Below are positions 24,900 to 32,268 of a stretch of 58,007 nucleotides of DNA, one piece after another (positions within the stretch are counted from its first letter, which is position 1; every line of letters begins with the position of its first letter). The position numbers were made by a program, and so were the translations under genes. The DNA lies in NCBI GenBank assembly GCA_947632175.1, contig CANROC010000019.1, positions 1-58,007 of the forward strand. Direction: 5' to 3'. A model generated the notes under the pieces. The model was not told where the DNA came from and did not search any database. It worked only from the letters and a program-made list of their open reading frames with translations. This DNA is from an uncultured Oscillospiraceae bacterium. Its GTDB lineage: Bacteria; Bacillota; Clostridia; Oscillospirales; Oscillospiraceae.

Positions 24900-25892
24900 T
24901 TAGTAATGCGCGCCTAATACGCCCTTTCCCTCCACGGGAACAAATGCTTTTCTACATAATTCCGGCTCGCCGCAACCGGGATAAAGCCCCGCCCGACAAA
25001 AGCAACGCTCCGAAAGGTCGTCTACGTCGAGCCGTCCACACAACTTACATTGATAAGCTCGAATCTTCGATGGCGCGTTTTGACACCCTTCTACGACGCC
25101 GTAAGCCGTTTTGATACCTATTCTGGGATCCTGCTTACGCTCTTTTCTTTTGCGCGCGAAAAAGGATATGTACGCATCAGGCCAGCCCTCCGGCTCCCGT
25201 ATTGGCTCAAGATCGTATACCAGCACCCACGGATTGCCAAAATCGTAACAGGGCTTATCTAAATGCGTCCACGTTTTTTGACCATCCGCCCACGGGTATC
25301 TTTCATATCTAACTATCTCGCCGTGTTTCCTTATTGGCTTCGGAAAAGAATAAAGAATATCCCACAGTCCGGCGTATGCCGCGGCGTTCGGACGGTTTAA
25401 AAGCTCGACGTGCCTTTCAAACCAAGCGGGATCCTGATAATCATATGGATCTTTCAACCCTTCCGCTCTTGCCTGTTCCTCGGTAATATCCTGTACCCTT
25501 TCTACGCGTGCGCCTGTCACTTTAAAGAATATACGCGCGGCCTCCTTCGGCATTTGCACGGACGGCCACCAGCGCGTGCCATAATTGATGCCGTCCGCTC
25601 GATAACCATAGGCATCGTGCGTCCCGTCTGTACCTATAACGCACCACGTTTCCCGAACATACAAAATATCTCCGGGACGATAGGGTAAATGCTCCCATGT
25701 AGTAACAACACCGTTAGACGCTATCACTATGCCACCTTGAGTGGTTATGGGCTTTTCTGAGGTCATAAGTCCTGCGGCGGTCATTATGGCGTATTTCGGT
25801 TGAGGCTTTATAATAATCCGTGTAGCCCTTTTTTCCGTCCTTACCGCCGCTCGTACAAAATCGTCGCTGGGGAATATAATAGGTTTTACCAT
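24900..25892 (-). CDS. ASCH-like domain phage protein
   Basis: The protein has 330 residues. The first 160 residues (KPIIFPSDDFVRAAVRTEKRATRIIIKPQP, HLPYRPGDILYVRETW) match the ASCH/PUA-like fold of phage proteins that read modified or structured RNA. The C-terminus has a Cys-rich zinc-binding segment (CKLCGRLDVDDLSERCFCRAG). Its biological role is unknown; RNA binding is family-based inference. Confidence 0.75.
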   Translation of the reverse strand: MVKPIIFPSDDFVRAAVRTEKRATRIIIKPQPKYAIMTAAGLMTSEKPITTQGGIVIASNGVVTTWEHLPYRPGDILYVRETWCVIGTDGTHDAYGYRADGINYGTRWWPSVQMPKEAARIFFKVTGARVERVQDITEEQARAEGLKDPYDYQDPAWFERHVELLNRPNAAAYAGLWDILYSFPKPIRKHGEIVRYERYPWADGQKTWTHLDKPCYDFGNPWVLVYDLEPIREPEGWPDAYISFFARKRKERKQDPRIGIKTAYGVVEGCQNAPSKIRAYQCKLCGRLDVDDLSERCFCRAGLYPGCGEPELCRKAFVPVEGKGVLGAHY

Positions 25893-26117
25893 TTATTTCT
25901 TCGCCTCCAAGTATTCGGCTTTCTTCTTCATGCACGGCGCCCTTTTAGGGAATTTGAGTTTGTCACTGATACTGCATTTTCGTCGGTGTCGGCATTTATT
26001 ACACGCCCCGGTTAAAATCGCCCAGTTGACAGCTCGCATCATAGCTGTTTTCTCTGGCGGGTAGGGCCTATCGAAAATAAGTACATTGATTTTGGTGTTT
26101 TTAGCTCCTTCGCTCAT
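25893..26117 (-). CDS. Cys-rich hypothetical protein
   Basis: The protein has 74 residues. CNKCRHRRKCSISDKLKFPK has a CxxC and another Cys, likely a small zinc knuckle. ACGGAGG is upstream of the ATG. The stop touches the start of the ASCH gene. No family was recognised. Confidence 0.6.
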   Translation of the reverse strand: MSEGAKNTKINVLIFDRPYPPEKTAMMRAVNWAILTGACNKCRHRRKCSISDKLKFPKRAPCMKKKAEYLEAKK

Positions 26118-26138
26118 TTCTTTACCTCCGTCCGCTCT

Positions 26139-26690
26139 TTACAGTAGGTCACGGTTTCCCGTATCACGCATTATCAGGATCCGCGCGAAACACTCCGCCG
26201 CGATAGGATCAGTAAAGACCCTTTCCGGGCGGACGCTCAAGGAGAACGTACTCCGCTGGTGGCATCTAACCACGTACTCCGTTGCGGTTACTCGACCCCG
26301 TCCTTTTGAATCCACTCGAAATTCGGTATAACAGCTCAATACGTCAGCGGGCATAACCTTGTGACTGGGAATATCCGTAACGATGTAAACGCGGGTTCCC
26401 GGCGTTATGTGCGGATAGAATGGGTTCTTTTCTTCCTCCTGCTCAAAGTCAAGACGTACAAGCGTGCCGCTCTTAATAGCGGGTAAAAGCTCCGCAGGAA
26501 GCGGCAAATAATATCCGTCCGACACCATCCCACCTTCGGGTGTAGCTCTCGGCTTCTCACTTCTAACGCTCAAGCCCGCGGCACTTCGACAGATCCAACG
26601 CGCCCACGGATAAGTCGTCTTTAACAATCGGAGGAACGCCCTTTCATCGTCCGTGAACGCCGGAAATACGTTTTTATCGGATTTACTCAC
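26139..26690 (-). CDS. Hypothetical protein, paralogue of the 27247-27762 product
   Basis: The protein has 183 residues. The N-terminal FPAFTDDERAFLRLLKTTYPWARWICRSAAG aligns with the N-terminus of the gene two positions upstream. The C-terminal half is different (RVYIVTDIPSHKVMPADVLS). It may be a fast-evolving pair sharing one domain. No known family was recognised. Confidence 0.6.
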   Translation of the reverse strand: MSKSDKNVFPAFTDDERAFLRLLKTTYPWARWICRSAAGLSVRSEKPRATPEGGMVSDGYYLPLPAELLPAIKSGTLVRLDFEQEEEKNPFYPHITPGTRVYIVTDIPSHKVMPADVLSCYTEFRVDSKGRGRVTATEYVVRCHQRSTFSLSVRPERVFTDPIAAECFARILIMRDTGNRDLL

Positions 26691-27229
26691 TTTGTATTGC
26701 CTCCCATGTAGTTTTCTTTGAATGTATCAAGGCTTTGCTTATAGGCCGTCATAAGGGCGTTAAACGCCTCGCACGTACCGCCCATATCCGGGTGTGCGAT
26801 CTTCGCCTGGGCTTTAAACTGGGCTTCAATTTCCGCCGTGTCGCGGGGGATATGGTCAAAGCCCATAGCCACAAAACAAGCCTCCAACGGCTTCCATTGT
26901 GGCAAAGCGGGAACACCTTCAAGCAACATATCAAGGCTGAATATCCCGCGCTCCACGGAACGGGCAAGCCCTTCAAGGGAATACACGATGTCACCGAATA
27001 GGTCACTGATAGCGGTTATCCCGCGCCCGGTGTCCGCTGATTTTTTCAAACTGTTATCGAAACGGTACACCCGCCCGTTATACTTCATCTGAACGAAACA
27101 GCTACGATTATCCCGGCTTGACGCGTAATCGTAGGTGTAATCGTCCTGGGGAACACCTAACCGGGCCATAACCCTGTCAAGCTTCCTCACGAAATCGTCC
27201 ATGTTCAAAGAATACTGCTTCTTTATCAT
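26687..27229 (-). CDS. J-domain (DnaJ-like) protein
   Basis: The protein has 180 residues from ATG 27229 with GGAGG 7 nt upstream. The C-terminal third (FKAQAKIAHPDMGGTCEAFNALMTAYKQ) is a J domain with the HPD tripeptide that stimulates host DnaK/Hsp70. The N-terminal part (helical, YDYASSRDNRSCFVQMKYNG) is of unknown fold. Phage J-proteins recruit host chaperones to replication or assembly complexes. Confidence 0.75.
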   Translation of the reverse strand: MIKKQYSLNMDDFVRKLDRVMARLGVPQDDYTYDYASSRDNRSCFVQMKYNGRVYRFDNSLKKSADTGRGITAISDLFGDIVYSLEGLARSVERGIFSLDMLLEGVPALPQWKPLEACFVAMGFDHIPRDTAEIEAQFKAQAKIAHPDMGGTCEAFNALMTAYKQSLDTFKENYMGGNTK

Positions 27230-27246
27230 ACATTGTCCTCCATCTT

Positions 27247-27762
27247 TCAAAGTAAAAGCTTGTGTCCCCGGTGTCTGACATACTCACGCCAACAATCCAG
27301 TCTCCTATCGGGAGGATCTGGACATTGGCTTTGAAACCTACACACGGACGGTAGCCATTCATCGGCGTCATTGAAATTGCATGAACACGGATCACCCACT
27401 AAATCAAGCAAGAGCGCCGCCACTTCATCGACGGTATAAAGCCTATCCGGGCGCTCCGGGGCGGGGCAATTCGCTAAAACTTTAGGCAAGAACGGAGGCC
27501 GGTAGTCCGGGCGGAGATCGTGGACACTCCACCGTCCACCAATCGTTATTGACGGGAAAAGCCTAAAAGGAAGCTTCACGGTATCGGGCCGCGCGGTGAA
27601 AAGCCCCAACTGATCCGCAACCGGCCAATCAGAATGAAGTGTCAGCCGGGTACGGTCACGGGCGATCCATAACACCTTCGGCCACACCCGACGTATCAAC
27701 CGCACAAGGGCATATTCATCATCGGACAGCCGGGGCGGGTAATCACTCTGTTTCACTCCCAT
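27247..27762 (-). CDS. Hypothetical protein, paralogue of the 26139-26690 product
   Basis: The protein has 171 residues. The start DYPPRLSDDEYALVRLIRRV with the following PKVLWIARDRTRLTLHSDWP matches the other paralogue over roughly 45 residues. The C-terminus is Cys-rich (DPCSCNF, VCRFQSQC). No family was recognised. Confidence 0.6.
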   Translation of the reverse strand: MGVKQSDYPPRLSDDEYALVRLIRRVWPKVLWIARDRTRLTLHSDWPVADQLGLFTARPDTVKLPFRLFPSITIGGRWSVHDLRPDYRPPFLPKVLANCPAPERPDRLYTVDEVAALLLDLVGDPCSCNFNDADEWLPSVCRFQSQCPDPPDRRLDCWREYVRHRGHKLLL

Positions 27763-27965
27763 AAATCCTTGCCTCCATTCATAGCTTGGTAGAGATCCAG
27801 GGAAATCACCGCGTAGATTTTCGTAAAATCCGCCGCGTCCGTGATAATGACCTCCCTGTTTCTCGTAACGTGTAGCGCCACTTCCTCCCGTCCGTTTGCG
27901 ACGCTTATGACCTTTTTATGGGTATCGTCGGAAAGTACCCGCTTTATCGCCAGCTCATTTATCAT
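27753..27965 (-). CDS. Hypothetical protein
   Basis: The protein has 70 residues from ATG 27965, overlapping the end of the ADP-ribosylglycohydrolase gene. It is a mixed beta/alpha protein (EVALHVTRNREVIITDAADF). No family was recognised. Confidence 0.55.
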   Translation of the reverse strand: MINELAIKRVLSDDTHKKVISVANGREEVALHVTRNREVIITDAADFTKIYAVISLDLYQAMNGGKDLWE

Positions 27966-29061
27966 TCGTCCACCCGCTCCCATCGGCTTTGTGCTTACGG
28001 CCCAGCGCCATATTACAAAGCCCATACGCGTAAAGACGGAGATATTTCACAAGCTCTACCCGGTCTTTCCATACGGTAGGAAGTCCAGCCGCGCCGTCGC
28101 CCATAGCGCCGACGATGTTTCCGCATATAGCCCCAGTGGTGTCGCTGTCTCCGCCGTGATTAACAGCCATAGCAATAGCGGTACGCTTATTGACACGGCT
28201 TCCAATCAAAGCGCAAAATACCGCGATTGCCAAAGCTTCCTCCGCAATCCAGCCCTCGCCGAGATCGCTGACGACCTCCGCCGCCCTCGCCCAATCAAAC
28301 TCCTGCATGGTTTTTATTTTCGGGAAACGCCTGTACAGATACAAGGCTTCTTCAAGCGCGTCGCCGACTTCGGAACGACTGTATACGCTCAGATATTTCT
28401 TCACCGCCTCTACCAACGGTACACCTTGCGCTACGTAGGCGATAATGTACGCCAGGGCGCCCGCCGCCTCTTTCCCCGTAGGGTGTCCATGCGTTATGCC
28501 AGCGGCCAAAATAGCCACGTCTCGCGCCCTCTCAGGCTCGTTGTAGAACAACAGGCCGATAGGGGCCACCCGCATAACGCCGCCGCTCCCTTTGCTCATA
28601 AGAACGGGTTTTCCCGTCTGCAAAGCCCCAAGACAGGTTCCACCGGGCGCGCGACGCGCGAATATCGCCGACTTGCCGCTGTTGTCCATGATAAACGGGT
28701 ACGGCTCCATCGGTTGCGGTTCCAGATAGCGTTCCCAACCTTCACGGCAACGGCCCTCTTGCGTGTATAACCACCGCTGATAAGCGATATTCAAACACTT
28801 CTCGATCTGAGAAAAGTCGCCGTTCGTCATAAGCAACGCGTTCGCTGTGAACAACATCATTTGCGTATCGTCGGAGATCTGCGCCGAGCGGTCTGCCTCC
28901 GTTAAGACAAGGCTTTGAATACCGTTCGGGCCATACTTGCGGCGTATCGCGTTGATACTGAAAAATTCCACCGGATAGCCCAGGGCATCCCCTATCGCTC
29001 CGCCCAGTAAACAGCCTTGGCAACGTCGGCCCAGGTCAACCGTTTGCATTTGCATCGACAT
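27955..29061 (-). CDS. ADP-ribosylglycohydrolase
   Basis: The protein has 368 residues of the DraG/ARH fold that removes ADP-ribose from proteins. GCLLGGAIGDALGYPVEF, ISDDTQMMLFTA (metal-binding DDT) and NHGGDSDTTGAICGNIVGA (second metal site) are all present, so the enzyme looks intact. In a phage it could reverse host or prophage ADP-ribosylation, including ADP-ribosylation-based toxins or defences, or complement the transferase-like protein at 3763-4371. Confidence 0.93.
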   Translation of the reverse strand: MSMQMQTVDLGRRCQGCLLGGAIGDALGYPVEFFSINAIRRKYGPNGIQSLVLTEADRSAQISDDTQMMLFTANALLMTNGDFSQIEKCLNIAYQRWLYTQEGRCREGWERYLEPQPMEPYPFIMDNSGKSAIFARRAPGGTCLGALQTGKPVLMSKGSGGVMRVAPIGLLFYNEPERARDVAILAAGITHGHPTGKEAAGALAYIIAYVAQGVPLVEAVKKYLSVYSRSEVGDALEEALYLYRRFPKIKTMQEFDWARAAEVVSDLGEGWIAEEALAIAVFCALIGSRVNKRTAIAMAVNHGGDSDTTGAICGNIVGAMGDGAAGLPTVWKDRVELVKYLRLYAYGLCNMALGRKHKADGSGWTNDK

Positions 29062-29066
29062 ACTTA

Positions 29067-29216
29067 TTACCTCCTTAGATTATCGCGTAGGCGCTCTATA
29101 AGCGCCCACAGCCCCGGTAAAACATAATCGGCGACTATACCGCCAACCGCAAGGACGCCGAAAAAGGGGCCAAGATAGACGCACATAAGGCCCGCGCCCT
29201 CAATAAACTGTCCCAT
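29067..29216 (-). CDS. Small membrane protein
   Basis: The protein has 49 residues with one hydrophobic stretch (LMCVYLGPFFGVLAVGG, continuing IVADYVLP) and a basic C-terminus RLRDNLRR. AAGGAGGGG lies before the ATG, and its own 3' end holds the AAGGAGG of the glycohydrolase gene. It is the first gene of the accessory operon driven by the promoter at 29270-29298. Confidence 0.65.
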   Translation of the reverse strand: MGQFIEGAGLMCVYLGPFFGVLAVGGIVADYVLPGLWALIERLRDNLRR

Positions 29217-29246
29217 TAGCTTCCCCTCCTTCATTTGCCGTTCAAT

Positions 29247-29262
29247 GTCAAAAAGATTTGAC
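29247..29262. promoter_or_regulatory. Operator for the 29.3-kb promoter
   Basis: GTCAAAAAGATTTGAC is a near-perfect copy of the phage operator (GTCAAA-N4-TTTGAC), just downstream of the -10 box of the neighbouring promoter. Confidence 0.7.
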
Positions 29263-29269
29263 TAACAAG

Positions 29270-29298
29270 ATTATAGTAAAATCTTTTTGACTTGTCAA
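29270..29298 (-). promoter_or_regulatory. Promoter of accessory operon 29216-22235
   Basis: TTGACA and TATAAT on the minus strand at exactly 17 bp, with an operator-like spacer (AGTCAAAAAGATTTTAC). It should drive the small membrane protein, glycohydrolase, J-domain, YopX, methyltransferase and second DGR target genes. Confidence 0.85.
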
Positions 29299-29308
29299 GT
29301 ATAAATAT

Positions 29309-29337
29309 GGCCGTCCAGTTAAAATTTTTGGACGGCC
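29309..29337. terminator. Hairpin between accessory operons
   Basis: GGCCGTCCA and TGGACGGCC flank an AT-rich loop, with a short T run on the plus side only. It insulates the operon ending at 29355 from the next promoter. Confidence 0.55.
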
Positions 29338-29354
29338 TTTTCCCTGTGTAGCCC

Positions 29355-29534
29355 TTACCTCGCCACCGTCTTAAAAGTGACTTCGTGTCCGGGGTTCTCT
29401 TGGATCAGCTTCTTTTTGAGATCGTCTACCATCATATTGTTGTCAAGTGCCGCTTGTACCACATCGACCAACTTTTTCCCGTCCAGATAGGCCCATACGG
29501 TCAGGCGCCCGCGACGTATAACTCTGTGTCCCAT
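29355..29534 (-). CDS. Hypothetical protein
   Basis: The protein has 59 residues: MGHRVIRRGRLTVWAYLDGK then a helical part and VTFKTVAR. AAGGAGG lies 7 nt before the ATG, so the start is well supported despite the small size. No family was recognised. Confidence 0.65.
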   Translation of the reverse strand: MGHRVIRRGRLTVWAYLDGKKLVDVVQAALDNNMMVDDLKKKLIQENPGHEVTFKTVAR

Positions 29535-29545
29535 TTTTGACCTCC

Positions 29546-29680
29546 TTAACTGTTTTTTATCTCTCTTAACCGTTCTTCGATATAGTCTGCTTGGCTCTGC
29601 GCCTGTGGATAGATCTGTACGATCTCCACAAGGATTTCGACAAGCTCAATCAGCGCGTCCATTTTTTCTTCCGGCGTCAC
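29546..29680 (-). CDS. Small helical protein
   Basis: The protein has 44 residues from GTG 29680 (GGAGG 9 nt upstream); ATG at 29662 would give 38 residues. It is almost entirely helical and acidic (ALIELVEILVEIVQIYPQ). No family was recognised. Confidence 0.5.
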   Translation of the reverse strand: MTPEEKMDALIELVEILVEIVQIYPQAQSQADYIEERLREIKNS

Positions 29681-29727
29681 AACCTCACACCTCCAATACT
29701 ACGCCTCGTTTCGTGTAGCCCCTGCCG

Positions 29728-30099
29728 TCAACTCGCCTCCGACGCGATCCGGCTCGCTTCCGATTCTGTGTACCCGGCGACAAGAGCGTTATGGTATCTC
29801 AAACACCAGGCGTTCGCTTCGGCCATCCTCGCGCGGTTAAAGGCTTGTAGCGCCTCATAGTCCTTTTGGTCATATAAATAGACCTTCCCCTCAAAGACGT
29901 AACGGCTGGACGCATACCACGTTTCAACCTTGACATTCTTGAGCCTGCGAGCCACTTTTTCAACGGCAAAAAATTCGTCCCAGCTATCGGTAGGTATCGC
30001 CGCCCGGTAAGAACCATCCGCCATCTTGACCCATTTAGGTGGATTCCAATGATTGCGTGCGACAGCGGCGTTAACCTTCTTCTCAAAGTCCTTGTTCAT
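29728..30099 (-). CDS. Hypothetical protein
   Basis: The protein has 123 residues. The N-terminal half (KVNAAVARNHWNPPKWVKMA, EKVARRLKNVKVETWYASSRY) is basic; the C-terminal third is helical (KDYEALQAFNRARMAEANAW). The stop and the next start are close. No family was recognised. Confidence 0.6.
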   Translation of the reverse strand: MNKDFEKKVNAAVARNHWNPPKWVKMADGSYRAAIPTDSWDEFFAVEKVARRLKNVKVETWYASSRYVFEGKVYLYDQKDYEALQAFNRARMAEANAWCLRYHNALVAGYTESEASRIASEAS

Positions 30100-30386
30100 A
30101 AAAAGCTCCTTTCTTCGTCCTCGACATACGCATACTGCTTTTTGGCCTGTTTGACAGCGTTTGCGTAACTAACTGCACGAAAACCCTGCTGAAACATTTT
30201 GCCCGGTGTGTTCCCGACGCGGAGGAAAATTGTTTTAAACGTCTCGCCGCGCACGCCGGACGGTTTCATACGGCCATCCGGGATAATAACTTTGACCGTC
30301 CGACGCGTCTTATCGTAAGTCCCCGGCACGGTCTTACAATCGGGGTAATGCTGTTTATACTGACTGTATTTCATCGTATACTCCAT
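30096..30386 (-). CDS. Hypothetical basic protein, first gene after hammerhead ribozyme 1
   Basis: The protein has 96 residues, starting MEYTMKYSQYKQHYPDCKTV (ATG 30386; ATG 30374 is also possible). It is rich in Lys/Tyr. GAAGGAAGGAG is its ribosome site and lies about 20 nt after the predicted ribozyme cleavage point, so after self-cleavage the mRNA would start with a 5'-OH end just ahead of it. Confidence 0.6.
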   Translation of the reverse strand: MEYTMKYSQYKQHYPDCKTVPGTYDKTRRTVKVIIPDGRMKPSGVRGETFKTIFLRVGNTPGKMFQQGFRAVSYANAVKQAKKQYAYVEDEERSFL

Positions 30387-30410
30387 GTGACGATCTCCTT
30401 CCTTCGGTTT

Positions 30411-30467
30411 CCCGTGACGCCGTTTCCGGCGTTTCGGCTTGTAACCGGCAAGCCATCATCAGACGGG
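30411..30467 (-). ncRNA. Hammerhead ribozyme 1 (type I)
   Basis: Read on the minus strand: stem I CCCGU, core CUGAUGA (30456-30462), stem II GGCUUG/CAAGCC with a CCGGUUA loop, GAAA, then stem III CGCCG/CGGCG with a GAAA loop. Last come GUC and stem I ACGGG. All invariant core positions of the hammerhead are present; an extra U lies between the core and stem II. Cleavage is predicted after the C at 30416. Stem I can extend to 7 bp (UUCCCGU/ACGGGAA). The stop codon of the upstream gene (UGA) is part of CUGAUGA. A second copy at 33702-33758 differs by compensatory changes, which supports the fold. Confidence 0.9.
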
Positions 30468-30644
30468 AAGATCAGCTATCCGCGCCACCTGTCCTGCAAA
30501 TTCTATCTCATAACCAAGTCTTACCGCGGTATTTACGGCCTCCTGCCACTCGCCCCGATTTTCAGTTTCAAATACCTGTGGAGAGGAAAGACACTTAGAC
30601 TGTTTTGGGAGCCAATATACCAGCTTGTAAACGGATATTAACAT
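30459..30644 (-). CDS. Hypothetical protein whose stop codon lies in a ribozyme core
   Basis: The protein has 61 residues from ATG 30644 (AAGGAGGGG upstream): MLISVYKLVYWLPKQSKCLS and so on to AGQVARIADLPV. The UGA stop sits inside the CUGAUGA of hammerhead ribozyme 1, so ribosomes terminating here would cover the ribozyme core. No family was recognised. Confidence 0.6.
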   Translation of the reverse strand: MLISVYKLVYWLPKQSKCLSSPQVFETENRGEWQEAVNTAVRLGYEIEFAGQVARIADLPV

Positions 30645-30658
30645 TGTTCGCCCCTCCT

Positions 30659-30940
30659 TCATATCTCCACTGTGAAGCAACTGTGGCAAATCTCACAAAG
30701 GCTGTAAATGATCCCCTCAAGCTCCATGCCCTCGTAGGTTTCGGGGGCGCTATACTGCTGAACCATCAGGGCCATATTTAAAAGCCGATTCGCGGTCATG
30801 TTTACGGGGTTTAACCCCTTCTTCGTCATGTTCAAAAACTTGTAGTATTCTTCGTTGGTCGCGCCGGTAAACCAATCATACTTGATGCAAAGACGCCGGA
30901 GATCCCCCATATCCATAACTCTGATTTCTTTAACCTTCAT
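30659..30940 (-). CDS. Hypothetical protein
   Basis: The protein has 93 residues, beginning MKVKEIRVMDMGDLRRLCIKYD. Small and helical with a Cys-rich end (ICHSCFTVEI). It is the first gene after the promoter at 30987-31015. No family was recognised. Confidence 0.6.
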   Translation of the reverse strand: MKVKEIRVMDMGDLRRLCIKYDWFTGATNEEYYKFLNMTKKGLNPVNMTANRLLNMALMVQQYSAPETYEGMELEGIIYSLCEICHSCFTVEI

Positions 30941-30962
30941 TTTGAAGCCCTCCTTATTTTTC

Positions 30963-31049
30963 AGTTAAATTTCTTTAACTGTCACCATTATAGTAAAAAG
31001 AATTTGACTTGTCAATAGCTTTTTTGAAAATAGTAAAAAATTTTTAACT
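30963..31049. promoter_or_regulatory. Operators around the 31.0-kb promoter
   Basis: AGTTAAATTTCTTTAACT (30963-30980) and AGTAAAAAATTTTTAACT (31032-31049) flank the promoter and match the dispersed operator pattern in a GTTAAA variant. Confidence 0.65.
30987..31015 (-). promoter_or_regulatory. Promoter of accessory operon 30940-29355
   Basis: TTGACA (31010-31015), exactly 17 bp, TATAAT (30987-30992) on the minus strand; the spacer AGTCAAATTCTTTTTAC holds an operator half. Confidence 0.85.
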
Positions 31050-31050
31050 G

Positions 31051-31079
31051 AAAAAGGGCGCACCGTCAACCGATGCGCC
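31051..31079 (-). terminator. Terminator of accessory operon 34116-31096
   Basis: GGCGCA/TGCGCC hairpin (31057-31079) followed on the minus strand by a T5 run (31051-31055). It lies just past the stop at 31096. Confidence 0.75.
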
Positions 31080-31095
31080 TACACACAAAAGGAAC

Positions 31096-31410
31096 TTAAA
31101 AACAAACCGTGGCTTTATGTGCGACCTCAAAATACTCGGTGTCCATTCCCAGATAAAACTTATCCCGCTCACCGTCCCAGAATTGTCCGGCCATGTCCTC
31201 TATGGTTTTTGCCCCGGTTTTGAGGTTGTCAAAGTCGGAAAACGGGGCGCTGGTCTTGATAGTTAACCGAAAAGGGCTACCCCTCTTAATCAGCTCATAA
31301 CGCCCATAATTTTTGGCAACAGGGTACGCTCCTATCAAATAGAAGTCGCCCCAATCTTCGAGCTGGACAGGGACGCCATCAGGCGTTTTAGCTTTCTCGG
31401 AAATCCTCAT
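31096..31410 (-). CDS. Hypothetical protein
   Basis: The protein has 104 residues. A beta-rich protein (GVPVQLEDWGDFYLIGAYPV, RLTIKTSAPF). It overlaps the upstream gene by 4 nt. No family was recognised. Confidence 0.6.
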   Translation of the reverse strand: MRISEKAKTPDGVPVQLEDWGDFYLIGAYPVAKNYGRYELIKRGSPFRLTIKTSAPFSDFDNLKTGAKTIEDMAGQFWDGERDKFYLGMDTEYFEVAHKATVCF

Positions 31411-31694
31411 ATATGCCGCGCCCCTTTCATGTACTCTTTGCCTGTCCAGCTATCAAAACCCGCAGGAAGTACCCGCCCATCAAAGGACGAATCCCAGTCT
31501 ATGACCGAAAAGCCGTAAGATTCAACCGTGACAAGATAATATTTACCGGCCTTGCAACGGCCAAAATCCTTTTTGCAGTAGATCACTTCGGAACCGTCGA
31601 TATAAAAGTAATCCTTCAATTCCTGATAGCTGTAATCCCGTCGCTTATCGGAAAACCTGTAAGCGTTACAACGCCAATTTTTGAAATAGCTCAT
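31407..31694 (-). CDS. Hypothetical protein
   Basis: The protein has 95 residues: MSYFKNWRCNAYRFSDKRRD, rich in aromatic residues (DYFYIDGSEVIYCKKDFGRC). No family was recognised. It is translationally close to its neighbours. Confidence 0.6.
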   Translation of the reverse strand: MSYFKNWRCNAYRFSDKRRDYSYQELKDYFYIDGSEVIYCKKDFGRCKAGKYYLVTVESYGFSVIDWDSSFDGRVLPAGFDSWTGKEYMKGARHI

Positions 31695-31696
31695 AT

Positions 31697-32119
31697 TTAT
31701 GCCTCCTCATTCTGTATAAGCTTCTTTGCTTCGGCAAGACATTCGTTGTAGCTCACAAACCAACCTGTAAGCTGTTCGTCGTTCTCTGGACGGACAGATA
31801 CCACCCTATCCCGTTTTTCTATGCGATAAAACAAGCCGTTATGAAGAACGCCGAGCAAATCTCGGTCATTGATGATAACCCGGCAACTCCCCATTTTAAT
31901 GTCCCATTGAGAAATGCCCGTAATATCGCTGACATATTGATAAGCTTGCTTTCTTGTACGGAACTGACGTATCTTTTTGAAATGTTTTCTACGGAACAAA
32001 GCATAAGAGTAAGCGTCGTGACCGTGTACGTCTTTACCGTCTAAACGATCCTGTATGTAGAAGTCTTTATACTCAGGACAACAGCACGGGGACGGTCTTG
32101 AAAATACAATCTGTTGCAT
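31697..32119 (-). CDS. Hypothetical protein with structured leader
   Basis: The protein has 140 residues from ATG 32119, which is preceded by GAAGGAGG; the longer frame to 32182 runs through a structured leader and has no ribosome site. It is basic and aromatic (RRKHFKKIRQFRTRKQAYQY). No family was recognised. Confidence 0.6.
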   Translation of the reverse strand: MQQIVFSRPSPCCCPEYKDFYIQDRLDGKDVHGHDAYSYALFRRKHFKKIRQFRTRKQAYQYVSDITGISQWDIKMGSCRVIINDRDLLGVLHNGLFYRIEKRDRVVSVRPENDEQLTGWFVSYNECLAEAKKLIQNEEA

Positions 32120-32268
32120 ATATCCTCCTTCGTGTAGCTTCTCAGCACCGGGGCTTTTCTGCTCCCATGAGCGCCCGCCCAAATAGGCGGCTGGACTTGC
32201 ACCAGCGGCGCGGGACGCGTCGGCCTTGCGGGTTTATTTCCGATAAGCGGCAAAAATTATAGGGTCTA
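32120..32268 (-). other. Structured intergenic leader
   Basis: This 149-nt gap has at least three stems in minus-strand reading: GCTGG-TGCAAGT-CCAGC, CCGCC-TATTTG-GGCGG and GCTC-ATGG-GAGC, and a GACGCGTC palindrome. The first looks like a tRNA T-arm or the core of a cobalamin element, but neither whole structure is present. It precedes the gene at 32119. Confidence 0.45.

Noticed and set aside
32120-32268. tRNA or cobalamin riboswitch
   Set aside because: Only a T-arm-like hairpin is present; no acceptor stem, D-arm, anticodon arm or the conserved B12 box and GCCACTG segment could be found.
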